Source: Leptobrachium leishanense | Lineage: Eukaryota; Chordata; Amphibia; Anura; Megophryidae | DNA length: 64,000 nucleotides | NCBI GenBank assembly: GCA_009667805.1 | Contig: CM019070.1 | Span: forward strand, 52,555,451 to 52,619,450 | Direction of reading: 5' to 3' | Part shown: one piece after another, positions 32,890 through 44,428 of the stretch | How positions within the stretch are numbered: position 1 is the stretch's first letter | How the letters are laid out: the number at the start of each line of letters is the position of its first letter | Translations under genes and position numbers: made by a program | Notes under the pieces: model-generated | Database searches by the model: none | The model's input: the letters and a program-made list of their open reading frames with translations, nothing else | What the model was told of the DNA's origin: nothing

Positions 32890-35660
32890 GGGCTAGATGG
32901 ATTTGGGGCCAAGTGGCTGTCAAGTACTCTAGGCAAAATATTTTGCCTAATTACTAATGGGATACTACAGAGTTAAATTGGGAGGGGCATGAAATGGGCA
33001 TTAAATATTAGCCCCTCTCCACACTTTCCTCTTCCTTTTTTTAACGCTTTACTATCCTTTTTAGAAAATGTCTAAATCCAAGGCTGGTCTCCCTCTGCAC
33101 CTTACTGTATTCTGGCAGCATGTCACATGACCTGGGGGGGGCACGAGCTGCACGCAGACAGCATGTCACGTGACCCCCTTTGGCATGCTAGATGCTCCAT
33201 TCAATCCAGTGGCGTCCAGAAGCCCCTGAACCTGAGAGCTGGTCGCCACTAAGCCCCTGCATTTGGAGGCCTAAACCAGCTCTCAGACCCCTCCCCTGCC
33301 TGGAGTGGTGGAAGGGGGCGAGCAGGCTCAGAGCAGTGTGACCCTCAACGTAGTCTCTCTTGTGCAATGAAAGGATATCAGGACTTAAGGAGACCTGCAA
33401 AACAATGCTTTACACATCCGAGTAGCCACATCTGTCAAGAATTACCCATGTATCCAAACTTTGCCTGGCTCCTAAAATGTGTCATACTCTTCCAGCATCA
33501 TAACTAACCTGTGGGTTCGTTGCAGTGGTCCCCAACCCTTCCTTTCTATATATAAATTCAGAAAGAAACGGCAAGTCCCTGGTCCCAGCCCTGTGTAGAC
33601 AAGACAATCCTGCTCGTGGTTCTCACCTAAAATTGATGTGCCTTTGCCTGTTATCCCCTTTGTGTCAAGGTCTGTGTGACCTTTTTTGTTCACTTGAAAC
33701 CAAGTATATCTTTAAACTGATTATCCCCTTCTGTAAGTCAATCCACTGCCTGCTAGGCACCTTGGACGGTGTAGAAATAAGGCTGTCAGCAATGTCCCGA
33801 AAACGGCATAATGTGCAGGAAGGTGATCTAAAGTTTAACAGAAGCAGTGTGAGCCTTAATCTGTTCACTGGAATACTCTGCGCCGTCAGCAAAAAACATT
33901 GGATTTTATTTCACACTTCTTAAGCATTTACAGAGGGAGAGAGGTTAGAGCTGCACTTCTGATTCTGTGCCCTTTTTTTGCCTCCTGTAGAACTGCCACA
34001 AGATTCCATTGTACATAAAAGTGCGGCGTGTGTGTGTGTATAATCGGACAGGTCAAAATTCGATTTAAACCCTTGCTTTGCATTTTGGGGCTCCATTGAG
34101 AAGAGCAACTTGACTGTTGTCAGAGTTTCACTTGTGCGTGTCTGCTTTGCTAATAGCGTGGCAAAACGTCTGTGAATTCAGGAGTATCTGCCAGTGTTTG
34201 TTTATATACCTGGGCAATTCCTTAAGGTGATAATCCAACAAGGGATATGAGGTACTGTTTTGATCTTCATAATCGATGTGATACCCACCCACTGCTGTAA
34301 TATTACTGGGAGAGTGAACCTTTTTGATGACTGGTTCGTTTAAAATAAAGGAGACCCCACACAGGTGATGGGCAAGCTAGGCGTCTCATATCAGAAGGTA
34401 TGCATGGTGCTGCAGGAGTTTAAGCAATTTGCCCTGACCCTGATGGGTTAAAAAAGAGGGATTTATAAGTAACACGTATGCCAAACCTGTGTAAGAGACC
34501 TACACGTTGACTGCTTCACTATACTTGGACCCCCTTGTGTTAAAGGGATAATTGAGTAGTGTTCAGAATTGGTGTCCTATTTAATTACTTTTCTACAAAA
34601 TAATGACTTTGCTTGTTTTTTGTAGCTAAAACCTTTTACTGAGATATCCGCATTCCTGTCTTAACTCTGTAATTTGATAGCTTTTTTTGGTAGCTTTTCT
34701 GCCACCTCTCCCACTGCACGCAACAGCAAAAATTCCCACATCTTGCAGTGCAGAAGGACGCTATGGAACGGGAAGCGGGGTCTGCAGTGTCCTGAAGGTT
34801 TCCGAATAACTGGGGCTAACGCCTCATACGTATAAAAAAATTCTAAATTCCTTTTTTCATTTTGTTGGATTTTTGGTTATGGTGTAAGGACGTGGCCCCT
34901 GAAGTCTATTTGGGAAATGTCTTCCCTGTCGCTGCAGACAAGCATTTGTTCCATGCGGATCACGGTCGTCTACATTGTCGTTTCATTTCATTTTTGGTGA
35001 ACTGCGACAAGAAGCGACTCATTCAGACATGTCTTGCTGCTGAGATGGAAAACATTTATGTAAACTCAAACTGTATTTCCAATCCGCATCAGTCATCCGA
35101 CATTATCTTCAGAACGCCAGTGACTTAAACATAGGAAGCCGGAAAGCTCTGGCGCTCATGTTTATCCGTTTCTGTCGTGCGTCTGAAGACTGCCAGTTAC
35201 CAATCCACGTGACTTTTCATTCTCGCATCTCCACACATCTCAACGCTTTATTAGCAGCCTTTACTAAACTTTTTGGTTTGTGAATTTATGTCACATGTAT
35301 TGGTTTATAGGTGTGATCATTTATATGGGTATTTATTACAGTGAAAACACTTCAGAATAACTCCTTTCTGGATTCGACTTTCTATGTCAAGTAAGTCACA
35401 AAATATTAAGCACATCCGTTCTGCTCACTGCTAGGCACTGCCGTTGCTTGTCTCCGATAGGCCATCTCCTTGGGTTTCACTTGGCAGGTCAACATTGGCA
35501 GCTCCGATCTGAAATCCGATTGTTGTGCCAGTGTGTCAATGTCCTGCAGGTAAGTAATGATGTGTAATTATTTACGGAACTTGTTAGCGCTTTATAAATA
35601 CCTGTAACCGTACCAGTATATGGGAAGATCTATTATCAGTGAACGTTTTGTAACGGTAGT
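32890..35660. other. Intron sequence, nothing identified
   Basis: Several open frames of 60-130 codons occur (for example 33525-33923) but lack family motifs or splice context, so I treat them as chance. Confidence 0.5.
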
Positions 35661-35663
35661 TAA

Positions 35664-36085
35664 GGCTAGCGTCAGATGAATGCAGTCATCACATCTGTGT
35701 CGCCGCATAGTTTTACGTCCGTCGTAGCATTGATTTGTGATCAATAGAGACCAACACACGAAGTAGGTGGTAACGGACGCCATTTAGGCCTCGACATAAA
35801 AGCGCTACGACGGACGCCCAGAGTGCACCGCGTAGCGGCCTGAGTGCATGATGAGGTGACGTCAGACACCGCATTTGCGACGTCCATCACGTCGACTCTC
35901 AGGTTTTTTTTTTGGTCTGGCTGACTGTACCTGTCATTTAATTTTAATTCATTTTGATTCCCAAATTTCCTTTTTTTTTTTTTTCTACATTCATTAAAAA
36001 CGGATCGTGTGGTGTCTACAGTATCTTACTTCAGTACGTCTGTCCGTTATGCACGCACGCAGACTGCGCTCGTCTGACATTAGCC
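35664..36085. mobile_element. Harbinger-like MITE
   Basis: The ends GGCTAGCGTCAGATGAATGC and GCTCGTCTGACATTAGCC are flanked by TAA and CAA. The interior TTTTACGTCCGTCGTAGCAT matches 11300-11325. Confidence 0.75.
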
Positions 36086-36114
36086 CAAGTGTCACAACGC
36101 CATTCTTCGTTTAA

Positions 36115-36117
<3 letters not shown>

Positions 36118-36150
<33 letters not shown>
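36118..36150. repeat. (AT)n microsatellite
   Basis: About sixteen AT dinucleotides followed by a T run. Confidence 0.95.
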
Positions 36151-36160
<10 letters not shown>

Positions 36161-36356
36161 TGCCTGTTTTACTGTTAAAGTGAATACAGCAATGTTTTGC
36201 ACCACTTGGTCAGGGCTCAACAAATCCAGGGACCAGGTAGCTCCTAAATTTCTGTACTCCAAAACTATAAATCAGATACTGTGTACATAGTTTTCTTACT
36301 GGCTCCTATATGTGATGTTAATTTATTCAGCCCTGCATTAGGTGGAATCTTTTTTA

Positions 36357-36600
36357 GGCCGGGTGCACATGAGCGCACTTTGTGCACGCACTTCCAGGCG
36401 CCCGTCGCAGCCAACTGATGCTGCGACGGGGCCGGTCACATGTTCGTGCACCCGGCTAGAGATCCTCCCTGTCGATGCACGTCGACGGGGCTGCGAAGCG
36501 CTCTTTGCAGTGCTGAGGGGAGGGGCAGGCGGGCGTCGAGTGGAAGGAACGTCCACTCTCACGGACGTTCCTCTCGAAGTGCGCTCGTGTGCACCCAGCC
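36357..36600. mobile_element. Harbinger-like MITE, short, GGTGCACA ends
   Basis: The ends GGCCGGGTGCACATGAGCGC and GCGCTCGTGTGCACCCAGCC are flanked by a perfect TTA. At 244 bases it is the shortest complete copy. Confidence 0.8.
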
Positions 36601-36621
36601 TTAATCGGAGACGCTTCTCAT

Positions 36622-36700
36622 TTACCCAGGACATACTTGAAAACGAGCGAAATCTCAATGTATCCTTCCTGGTAAAATACTTTGCAAATAAATTTCTGGT
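36622..36700 (+). repeat. SINE tail-only fragment
   Basis: Only the 3' part, CCAGGACATACTTGAAAACG to CTGGTAAAATACTTT, is present, joined directly to a Harbinger-like MITE end by about 20 bases. Tail-only copies occur also at 26030-26108 and 62254-62308. Confidence 0.7.
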
Positions 36701-37028
36701 GGCAACAATACTGTTGTCCTCCTTCAGTAGAAGTGCTTTTCGACGTGGTTAGTATTAAAGAATCTGTACGGGATGACATGCAATAAATAGCAGGTCTTAT
36801 CTCAAGTGACTAAGTGTAAGGTCAGCGGGATCTGACGGGAAGGAGAGGAAGATCGAATGTAGGAGATAAAAGGCAAACAGAATGGCAAAGGTATGCATCA
36901 ATGCAGTATAGTATGTTTGCCTTTATTAGCTGAATAAGAGAAATGCCACGGATTGTCATCTAGGATAGCGTTGAGGAACTGAGGGTATTGACGTTTTTGG
37001 GTTACCCCCCCCCCCACCTCATAGGTGT

Positions 37029-37446
37029 CGGCCGGATGGAGTAGAGGTAATGTAGTGTTCTGGATAATACAAGACTTCTTGGGTTTTCATTGCCTAGTTG
37101 TTAATAAACCTATTAAACGGGTTCCCTATAACTGCACCTGGCTGCGTCTCTAGTCAGCCTCAACTGCAAGTCAAAATGGACGACCAACTGTCAACGGCCC
37201 ACCCGCCAAAAGAAACACCCACTTCCCCCCCCATTGACAGGCAACACAACTACACCAGACCTAACATCACTGCTCTAACCGTGCAGAGAGTATGTGGAGA
37301 CATGGGTTCGATCCCAGCAAGAGCACCTTTCCAGGAAGTGTCCTTGGGCAAGACACCTAACGGTACATACTCGCCACCCAGGACATACTTGCAGACGAGA
37401 GAAATCTCAAGGTATCCTTCCTGGTGAAATGCTTTCTCAAAAAAGA
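37029..37446 (+). mobile_element. tRNA-derived SINE split by a 211-base insert
   Basis: The head runs to GTAGAGGTAA at 37050, the body resumes with TAACATCACTGCTCT at 37262 and continues to the tail. The insert 37051-37261 is flanked by TAA on both sides and contains a proline-rich-looking segment of no clear origin. The B-box GGGTTCGATCCC is the best preserved of all copies. Confidence 0.78.
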
Positions 37447-37654
37447 GTCACTAGAGTGACAGGGATATCTGAATCGCGCAGGTCTTGATGACTCTTCCTG
37501 ATTTTGGTCACTGGAGAGATTCAGGACGAGGAGGTTGGTCTGTTCTTTTAATTTCTTCAGTTAGAAGTATAAAGACTCAGTGGATGATGGTTTTTGATGC
37601 TTGTGCTCAATGGAGAAATTCAGGGTGCAGAGGAAGGATGGTTCATGATGGTCG

Positions 37655-37800
37655 TGGGCTGTTAAACTCTGCATCCCCTGTCCTCCCCAATGTTTCCGAA
37701 CTACAACTCCCATGATTCCCTGGCCATCTATTGCGTTGAATAAATTCTGGGAATTGTAGGCATCAACATCTGGGGGGCCGTGAGCTTGGCAGCCCCGGTA
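37655..37800. mobile_element. hAT MITE fragment (ACTACAACTCCCATGATTCC motif)
   Basis: The element has the ACTACAACTCCCATGATTC and GAATTGTAGGCATCAA arms of the hAT MITE group seen also at 20500-20640, 46557-46660 and 50697-50812. These arms form an imperfect foldback. Target duplications were not resolved. Confidence 0.5.
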
Positions 37801-39215
37801 TAGACATTCAGGATGGTTAGCTCTTGATGCTTGTGGATGCTGGAAAGCTTCAGGACGTAGAGGATAAATGGTTCTTGTGTGTGTGTGTGTTCGCTGTGTG
37901 GATGCAGAGGATGCTTCTTGATGCTCGTAGTTAATGTGAGGTTGAGTGTACGGCAGGGTTCTTTATGCAAGTTGTTTCTGGAGGTTAGAGGAGAGTTGGG
38001 GTATTTGCATGAGACATTGTATACTAGATACAATCAACTAGCAAGACTATACAGATTCTTGTCATGGTGACTATTTGTGTGTGATTCTTTGTCCATGCTG
38101 TGTGAAGTGGTGGTTTTCAGCTGAAAAATGTAGGGGCAGGGGCCAAGTCCTGCAGGAACGCAGTTCCATCACTATTTTAGCAGGAGGAACTTAATTCCCT
38201 TTTGGCTGATATACTTGGACGCTGTTTTACCTTTTCTATATAGACACCATTTTATAAAACGGTCTAAGTACATAGGGAAGGTATGGGAATGACAATTTCT
38301 CAGTGTTTGCCAGAGGAATGGCATGCTCGGGCATAAAGAAGCGCTGCAGCTCTTTAGACTCCCATTAATCTTGGAGACTTGAATATGCAGAAATGCTTGC
38401 GTTCCCACTTTTATATACATATTTTTTTTAGGGCTTGACCCCTGTGTAGGGGTGTATACCATTTCAAGCTTGTTGATGTGATTAGTGGGGGGGGGGGGAA
38501 ATACAAAAGTAGGTTGCTATAGAGGGGCTACGTATGCTGCTTTAAGAACTGAGCAGCGTTTTTTTTGTTTTTTTTTTGTATTTTTGGCTGGCAGAAGCAA
38601 AGAAACACTGTTCCATGTATCACTTATTAACACCCAAGGAGTTAATGCTTTCTGGATTCTTTCTCGGTGCCAGTTGTTTTGTCTCTGTCCATCCTGTGTC
38701 CCACACGGCATTCCGGCTCATTTCATGTGCAGGCTAAGACTTGCACAGATTACACGATCCAGGAATCGAGCACGGTGTCTGTAAAGGTTTGGGCTTCTGC
38801 ACCAGCTTGACTGAAAGAAGCGGTTATTGTTGTGGCTGGCATACCGGTATGTAATTTACTAGAGCAGTCTTGCAAAATTGGTGGTTTCATAAGGAATGCA
38901 GTTTTTACAGTAAATATATTTGTGTTTGTGCCTCAGCTTCCCAATTATTAAATCGAATAAAGTTTGAGTGCAAGAGAGTGGTAACAGCATGGCGCTAGAG
39001 ATCCTAAATTGTATAGATTATGGTATAGCTATGCGTATAGTAATATACACGCATATAAGAAATGGCTTTCTCTAATGAAGGTTTCTCAATGATGGGGGGG
39101 GGGCGCATTTACCTTTGTCCAGGTGTCAAATAAGGCACCAGTACTGATATGTTTGTATATATCTGATTTCATAATACAACTAGAATGGCCATTTAACATT
39201 GGTGATTCTCATTGA
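37800..39215. other. Intron sequence, nothing identified
   Basis: A short GT repeat (37877-37891) and a G11 run (38487) are the only simple features. Confidence 0.5.
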
Positions 39216-39221
39216 CATATA

Positions 39222-40366
39222 CATTATATTGCCAAAGTTATTCGCTCACCCATCCAAATAATCAGAATTAGGTGTTCCAATCACTTCCATGGCCACAGGT
39301 TATATAAACTCAAGCACCTAGGCATGCAGACTGTTTTTACAAACATTTGTGAAAGAATGGGTCGCTCTCAGGAGCTCAGTGAATTCCAGCGTGGAACTGT
39401 GATAGGATGCCACCTGTGCAACAAATCCAGTCGTGAAATTTCCTTGCTCCTAAATATTTCAGTCAACTGTCAGCTGTAATTATAAGAACGTGGAAGTGTT
39501 TGGGAACGACAGCAACTCAGCCACGAAGTGGTGGGCCACGTAAACTGACCGAGCGGGGTCAGTGGATGCTGAGGAGCATAGTGCGAAGAGGCCACCAACT
39601 TTCTACAGAGTCAATCGCTACAGACCTCCAAACGTCATGTGGCCTTAAGATTAGCTCAAGAACAGTGTGCAGAGAGCTTCATGGAATGGGTTTCCATGGC
39701 CGAGCAGCTGCATCCAAGCCATACATCACCAAGTGCAATGCAAAGCGTCGGATGCAGTGGTGTAAAGCACGCAGCCACTGGACTCTAGAGCAGTGGAGAT
39801 GCGTTCTCTGGAGTGACGAATCGCGCTTCTCCATCTGGCAATCTGATGGACGAGTCTGGGTTTGGCGAACGGTACTTGTCTGACTGCATTGTGCCAAGTG
39901 TAAAATTTGGAGGGGGGGATTGATTATGGTGTGGGGTTGTTTTTCAGGAGCTGGGCTTGGCCCCTTAGTTCCAGGGAAAGGAACTCTGAATGCTTCAGCA
40001 TACCAAGACATTTTGGACAATTCCATGCTCCCAACTTTGTGGGAACAGTTTGGGGCTAGCCCCTTCCTCTTCCAACATGACTGTGCACCAGTGCACAAAG
40101 CAAGGTCCATAAAGACATGGATGACAGAGCCAGGCCTTCTCGTCCATCAGTGTGTAAACTCACAAATGCGCTTCTGGAAGAATGGTCAAAAATTCCCATA
40201 AACACACTCCTAAACCTTGTGGACAGCCTTCCTAGAAGAGTTGAAGCTGTTATAGCTGCAAAGGGTGGACCGACATCATATTGAACCCTATGGATTAGGA
40301 ATGGGATGTCACTTAAGTTCATATGCGAGTCAATGCAGGTGAGCGAATACTTTTGGAAATATAGTG
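39222..40366 (+). mobile_element. Tc1-like transposon, internally deleted
   Basis: The ends CATTATATTGCCAAAGTTATTCG and CGAATACTTTTGGAAATATAGTG are imperfect inverted repeats with TA at both flanks (39220-39221 and 40367-40368). This CACTATATTGCCAAAAGTATTCG end is a widespread Tc1-like type in fish and frogs. At 1,145 bases it is shorter than a complete copy. The transposase inside is broken in several places. Confidence 0.92.
39358..40320 (+). pseudogene. Tc1-like transposase remnant lacking the third catalytic residue
   Basis: It starts MGRSQELSEFQRGTVIG, hits a stop and frame change near 39475, continues as QPRSGGPRKLTERGQ and SHWTLEQWRCVLWSDESRFS (first Asp), breaks again near 39880, then runs through [17 protein letters not shown] and [14 protein letters not shown] (second Asp). 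The region that should carry SPDLNPIE with the catalytic Glu is missing between about 40130 and 40160. The downstream SLPRRVEAVIAAKGG end is present in another frame. The gene is thus inactive. Confidence 0.9.
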
Positions 40367-40369
40367 TAT

Positions 40370-43300
40370 TTTTCTCTAAGACTGATTTCATAAATACCCT
40401 GGATTAAGAGAGCGGGTGTTCTACACCAATACAGTGTGTTACATTGCTTACACAGCATTCCTAGGAACAGCAGGAAACCAGGATGTGGCTGAAAAAAACA
40501 TCAGCCGTGTCCTTGTTTCAGCCCCTGGACTTTGAGTCAGCGCATCTTTATTTTTCTTTTCATCACAATTTGTATTTTGTTACACAGCCCTCGGGATACT
40601 GACGGCTCTTTATGCTCCGCATCTTCCTTGCTCACAGTATGGGATGAGGGTCTCTTCTATACTTTGCATGGGGTTGAACTGATATCAGGTTATTGTGTGA
40701 CAAGACGGGTCAGGTGTAAAACACAAAAGATTGGTCCACAAATCTGGTTTTCAAACTAAAAAGGTAGAAATATAACTTGTATGTTGATTTTATAAAAACT
40801 ATATAACTTGGCAAGACTTTTCAGAGATTTATGCTGCTACAATAGAACATTGAGAGACTATCTTTTACAAGTGGATCCATAACCAGGAGTTTCCTCCAGC
40901 TTGCTGGCAGACTGTCTTGAAGTGGACATGATGCATGCATTGGTTGTTACTGCTGGTGAAAATCTACATGTGACTTTATTATTTTATTCTATAGTAAGTT
41001 GAACGTTCTGATGATTTTGTGCTGAACGCACCGTTTCTGTAGATTAACCTAATTTGCCTTCCTACAAAAATACATCTTAAAATCTGCAATGAAGCGGCTG
41101 CTTAAATAAATCCATATCCTTCCCAGAGAACTTCTGTCAACAAATTAACATTAACGTTCCGGAAGTGAGCACTGGATCCGCTGACAGAATGGGGTTAGAT
41201 CCTATGGAAACCTAGTTATGTGACTGTTTTTTAAGAGCTCTGCAGGGCTTTTGATTATTTTGGTTTCTATATTTTGACTTCTAACAGGCCTTCATCATAT
41301 TAATGATTAAAGCACAATGTTTGCTCGAGACGTTTTGATTCTCCCTTTATTCTGTAATAATGGATTCACAAGTTTGATTTAGACAAGAAAACTCATTGTT
41401 TCAGTTAATTTCACAAAACCTATAGGCAAAGCAAGTCCAAGTGGAATCTTCTATGGGCTGCACTACAACCTTGCTGATGCATTACGTTAATGGGAAGCAC
41501 CGTAACCACTAGTGCTCCATGCTTCTTTTCATGCCCCATGATTCATGTTTTATTTGTATATTTTAATGTTCTGTGTTGAATCTGCCTTTTTACTGTTGCA
41601 GTTATGATTTCATAGCTATTTTGTCCCTGCTGGGTTTCCTTACCCTTGCTGCATCCAGCTAGTTTCCACCCCTTTGCTCAGGTGACCAGGAAGTACCCAG
41701 ATCTAGACCCTATCAGCCGTCTTGGCTCTATGCTGGACAGAACGAAAGTCTTTTCACCTGCATTGCTGTACACTATTACAAAGCTTGTCAGTCTGATCAT
41801 TCAAGGTTTCAACTGGATTCATTTTTCTACGTGTCAGTTTTGCTGAGTTGACGCTGTCTGCTGAACTTTCATCGTGTGAGTACTGGTCAAATAACAGACT
41901 TGGCTAGTCCCAAGCCCAAGCGCCCACACCTCACAGCTTTGCCAGGGAGGCTGAATACTTCTTACTACAGAGAGTAGTGTCCCTGTATGTGTTAGACGTG
42001 CAGCTGTAACTAAACCCCTTTGATGTGGGGGACAGAGGATGGTGCTGCCCATGGAGTGCACATGGTGCTGTATCATCGTCTCTGTGTATGAGATCTAAAG
42101 CCTCTCAAGTGAGAAAGGCTCCTGATGTGGGCCGACATGTTGAAATCTGTCTGAGAAACAGTGTTTTCAAGGATTCCCCCAGCAATGGGAGTGGCTTTTC
42201 TTTTTCTTTTTAAATGTCTTGTATCAAACTTGGTAGCCAGTTGTTGTTGTTATTGTGTGGTGTTTTTTTTGTTTGGTGTTTTTCTTTTCTGGGACAAGTA
42301 GGGCTTATGTATTTGTTTAGACTAGTCTGAATATTTAGGAGCCAAAGGTAAAGTTATAGCCGCTTGTGATTACACGGCCATTGTATTCCTCAAGTCCTGG
42401 AGAATTGTATTTGTACTAAAAAAAACCAAAAAAAAATCCAAGGGATGATCTGTGTTTATTTATTTTGCACCAACATATTCCACAGCGTGTTACTGGTTGC
42501 CATAAATTGAGGAAAGTCATAGAACGGAGGTATGATGTAGAGCGGGCCATGCCCTGCTCGCTAAACTTGCATCCTAAAGCGGCCAAATTCATCACTATTT
42601 TGTTCATCCTTCAGCACAGGTCGTAAAAGATCACTTAGGTTATCCATCAGCTCCTGTAGGAAGATCTTACAGATTCTCCCTGTAGATTTTCATTTGAGCA
42701 TTGCCAATTAAACTCTCGTCGCATCAGTAGGAGCTGCTAAGCAATTGATCCATAGCAATTGTTGATGATCCCTTGTTTCGTTTTTTTGTATGGTCTATTT
42801 TCTTGCTGTATTTGAAGAGGATGCACAGGTTCACTTCACAATTGTTTTAATTTTTAAAAGAAAGGCTGAGATTTATTCAGGTTTTTACTTTTCTGGGAGG
42901 CATGCCAGAAGTCGGGCCAGCTTGGAGCTTGGCATTGGCCTTTACATATGGTTTACTTCTCTCATTCTAAGGTTTGTTACTCTTTGTTAGGTTCTACTAC
43001 AAGACAGTTTCTTCCAGGTCTCTTCATTAAAGTAAATGAAGCGAAAAGGCAGTTTTTGATGGTCTCTCTCAGCATCTACTGCCTGTCGCTTCTCTACTGC
43101 AACTGGCATTTGCATTGGAGAAACTACATCTGGGCCAGGGGGTGACTAGATTCTGAGGGACCCTATTCCATGGTTGACAGAGAACTTCTCGAGACATTAT
43201 ACATAACCTCTTTATAACCAGGAATCACAGTTGCACTCTTGGCGCAAGCTGTATTCTCACCAAGTATAGCGCTTCCCTACTGTAAATTGGGCTCTCCTAT

Positions 43301-44425
43301 GCTTTGTATAAGAGACCTTTTAATTTTTTTTGAGCCTTGGAATTGAACAACCAGCTAATCCAAGATGGCTCCTTCTTCTTGCCTGGAGATTGTATTTATT
43401 AAAAGGTGGTTTTAAGTAATTTTGCAGAAGTAAAATCACTTAACAAACTAACCAACCCTCAAACACCCAAAACGTCCCTTACTCTCTTTCTACCGTGGGA
43501 TGACAGGTGACGCAATACGCTGCTTCCTCTCATCAGGTGCAGAATGAGACTGGGAAAAAAATTGTTCCCAGTCTCCTGCTGCTATTCCGTGGGTGCGCGC
43601 TTGCGGCTGTGATGCACTGGAGTCCTATGCACTCGGCACACAATGCTGCTGCAAGTATCAGATTGCGTGTCCTTCTGGGCCAGGCGCTTATAAAGCACCT
43701 ACCTTGGAATAGCCACAGTTAAAAGGGAGATGGTAAGTAAAATCTGCTGGCTCCAATTTTGTTTATTCCTGCCCCAACTTTGGAATAGATCCCCAGAGTT
43801 AGGTATTAACTTAAATGCAAAAATTAGGGCATCTAGTTTACCAAAACACATCATCGAGGGTGGCATGAATACAAGTATTCCCCCCACTAACCAAAAATTA
43901 ATATGAAATGAAACAAATCACACCTATATGTACAATATAAAACTCCAATATTTATTGAAACATGTTTAAAAGTGATAATCGGGCATCATGAGCTTATGAA
44001 ATCTGAATTTCTTACAGCAGCTAGTAAACATCTAAATATGTCCTGCAGTACAGCTCCGTAGCGCCTGCTAACACGATTGGTCTCAGTGGGAGTGCCGACA
44101 GCCGGGAAATTCAAATTCCCCAGCTGCTGATGGCACTGGATGGGGTGGAGCAAACTCCTCCACTTCTCCCAGCGTTTTCTACCAGTTTGTCTGGGCAGGG
44201 AAGGGAGGTACTCCTCAAATCCTGATCGCTTCAAAAATATAAAGAATTCAGCATGTGTAGAGTGTTCCTTTTAAAGCAGACCTGTCCACTTTGCCCACAG
44301 GACACTTTCAGCTGGATAATGGCATTGGCACACTAACAAGAGTACCCGAAAAAGCCAAATCTAAGATGGAAATAAACTGAACACCGAAATTGAATGCGGG
44401 GGGGGGGGGGGTCATTTGGGAACAG
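40370..44425. other. Intron sequence between the two Tc1-like elements
   Basis: The region looks mostly unique. An L2-like fragment (TTTGCACCAACATATTCCAC) is at 42465, a short inverted pair (GAGACTGGGAA and TTCCCAGTCTC) at 43545-43575, and a G13 run at 44399. Confidence 0.5.
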
Positions 44426-44428
44426 ATA

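Noticed and set aside
33525..33923. 132-codon plus-strand ORF
   Set aside because: No recognisable motif, no splice context, and mid-intron location; expected by chance in this much sequence.
42090..42150. Another GAAACG-type retroelement end (GTGAGAAAGGCTCCTGATGT...)
   Set aside because: Only a loose resemblance (GTTGAAATCTG instead of GAAACGT) and no AATAAA-type tail.
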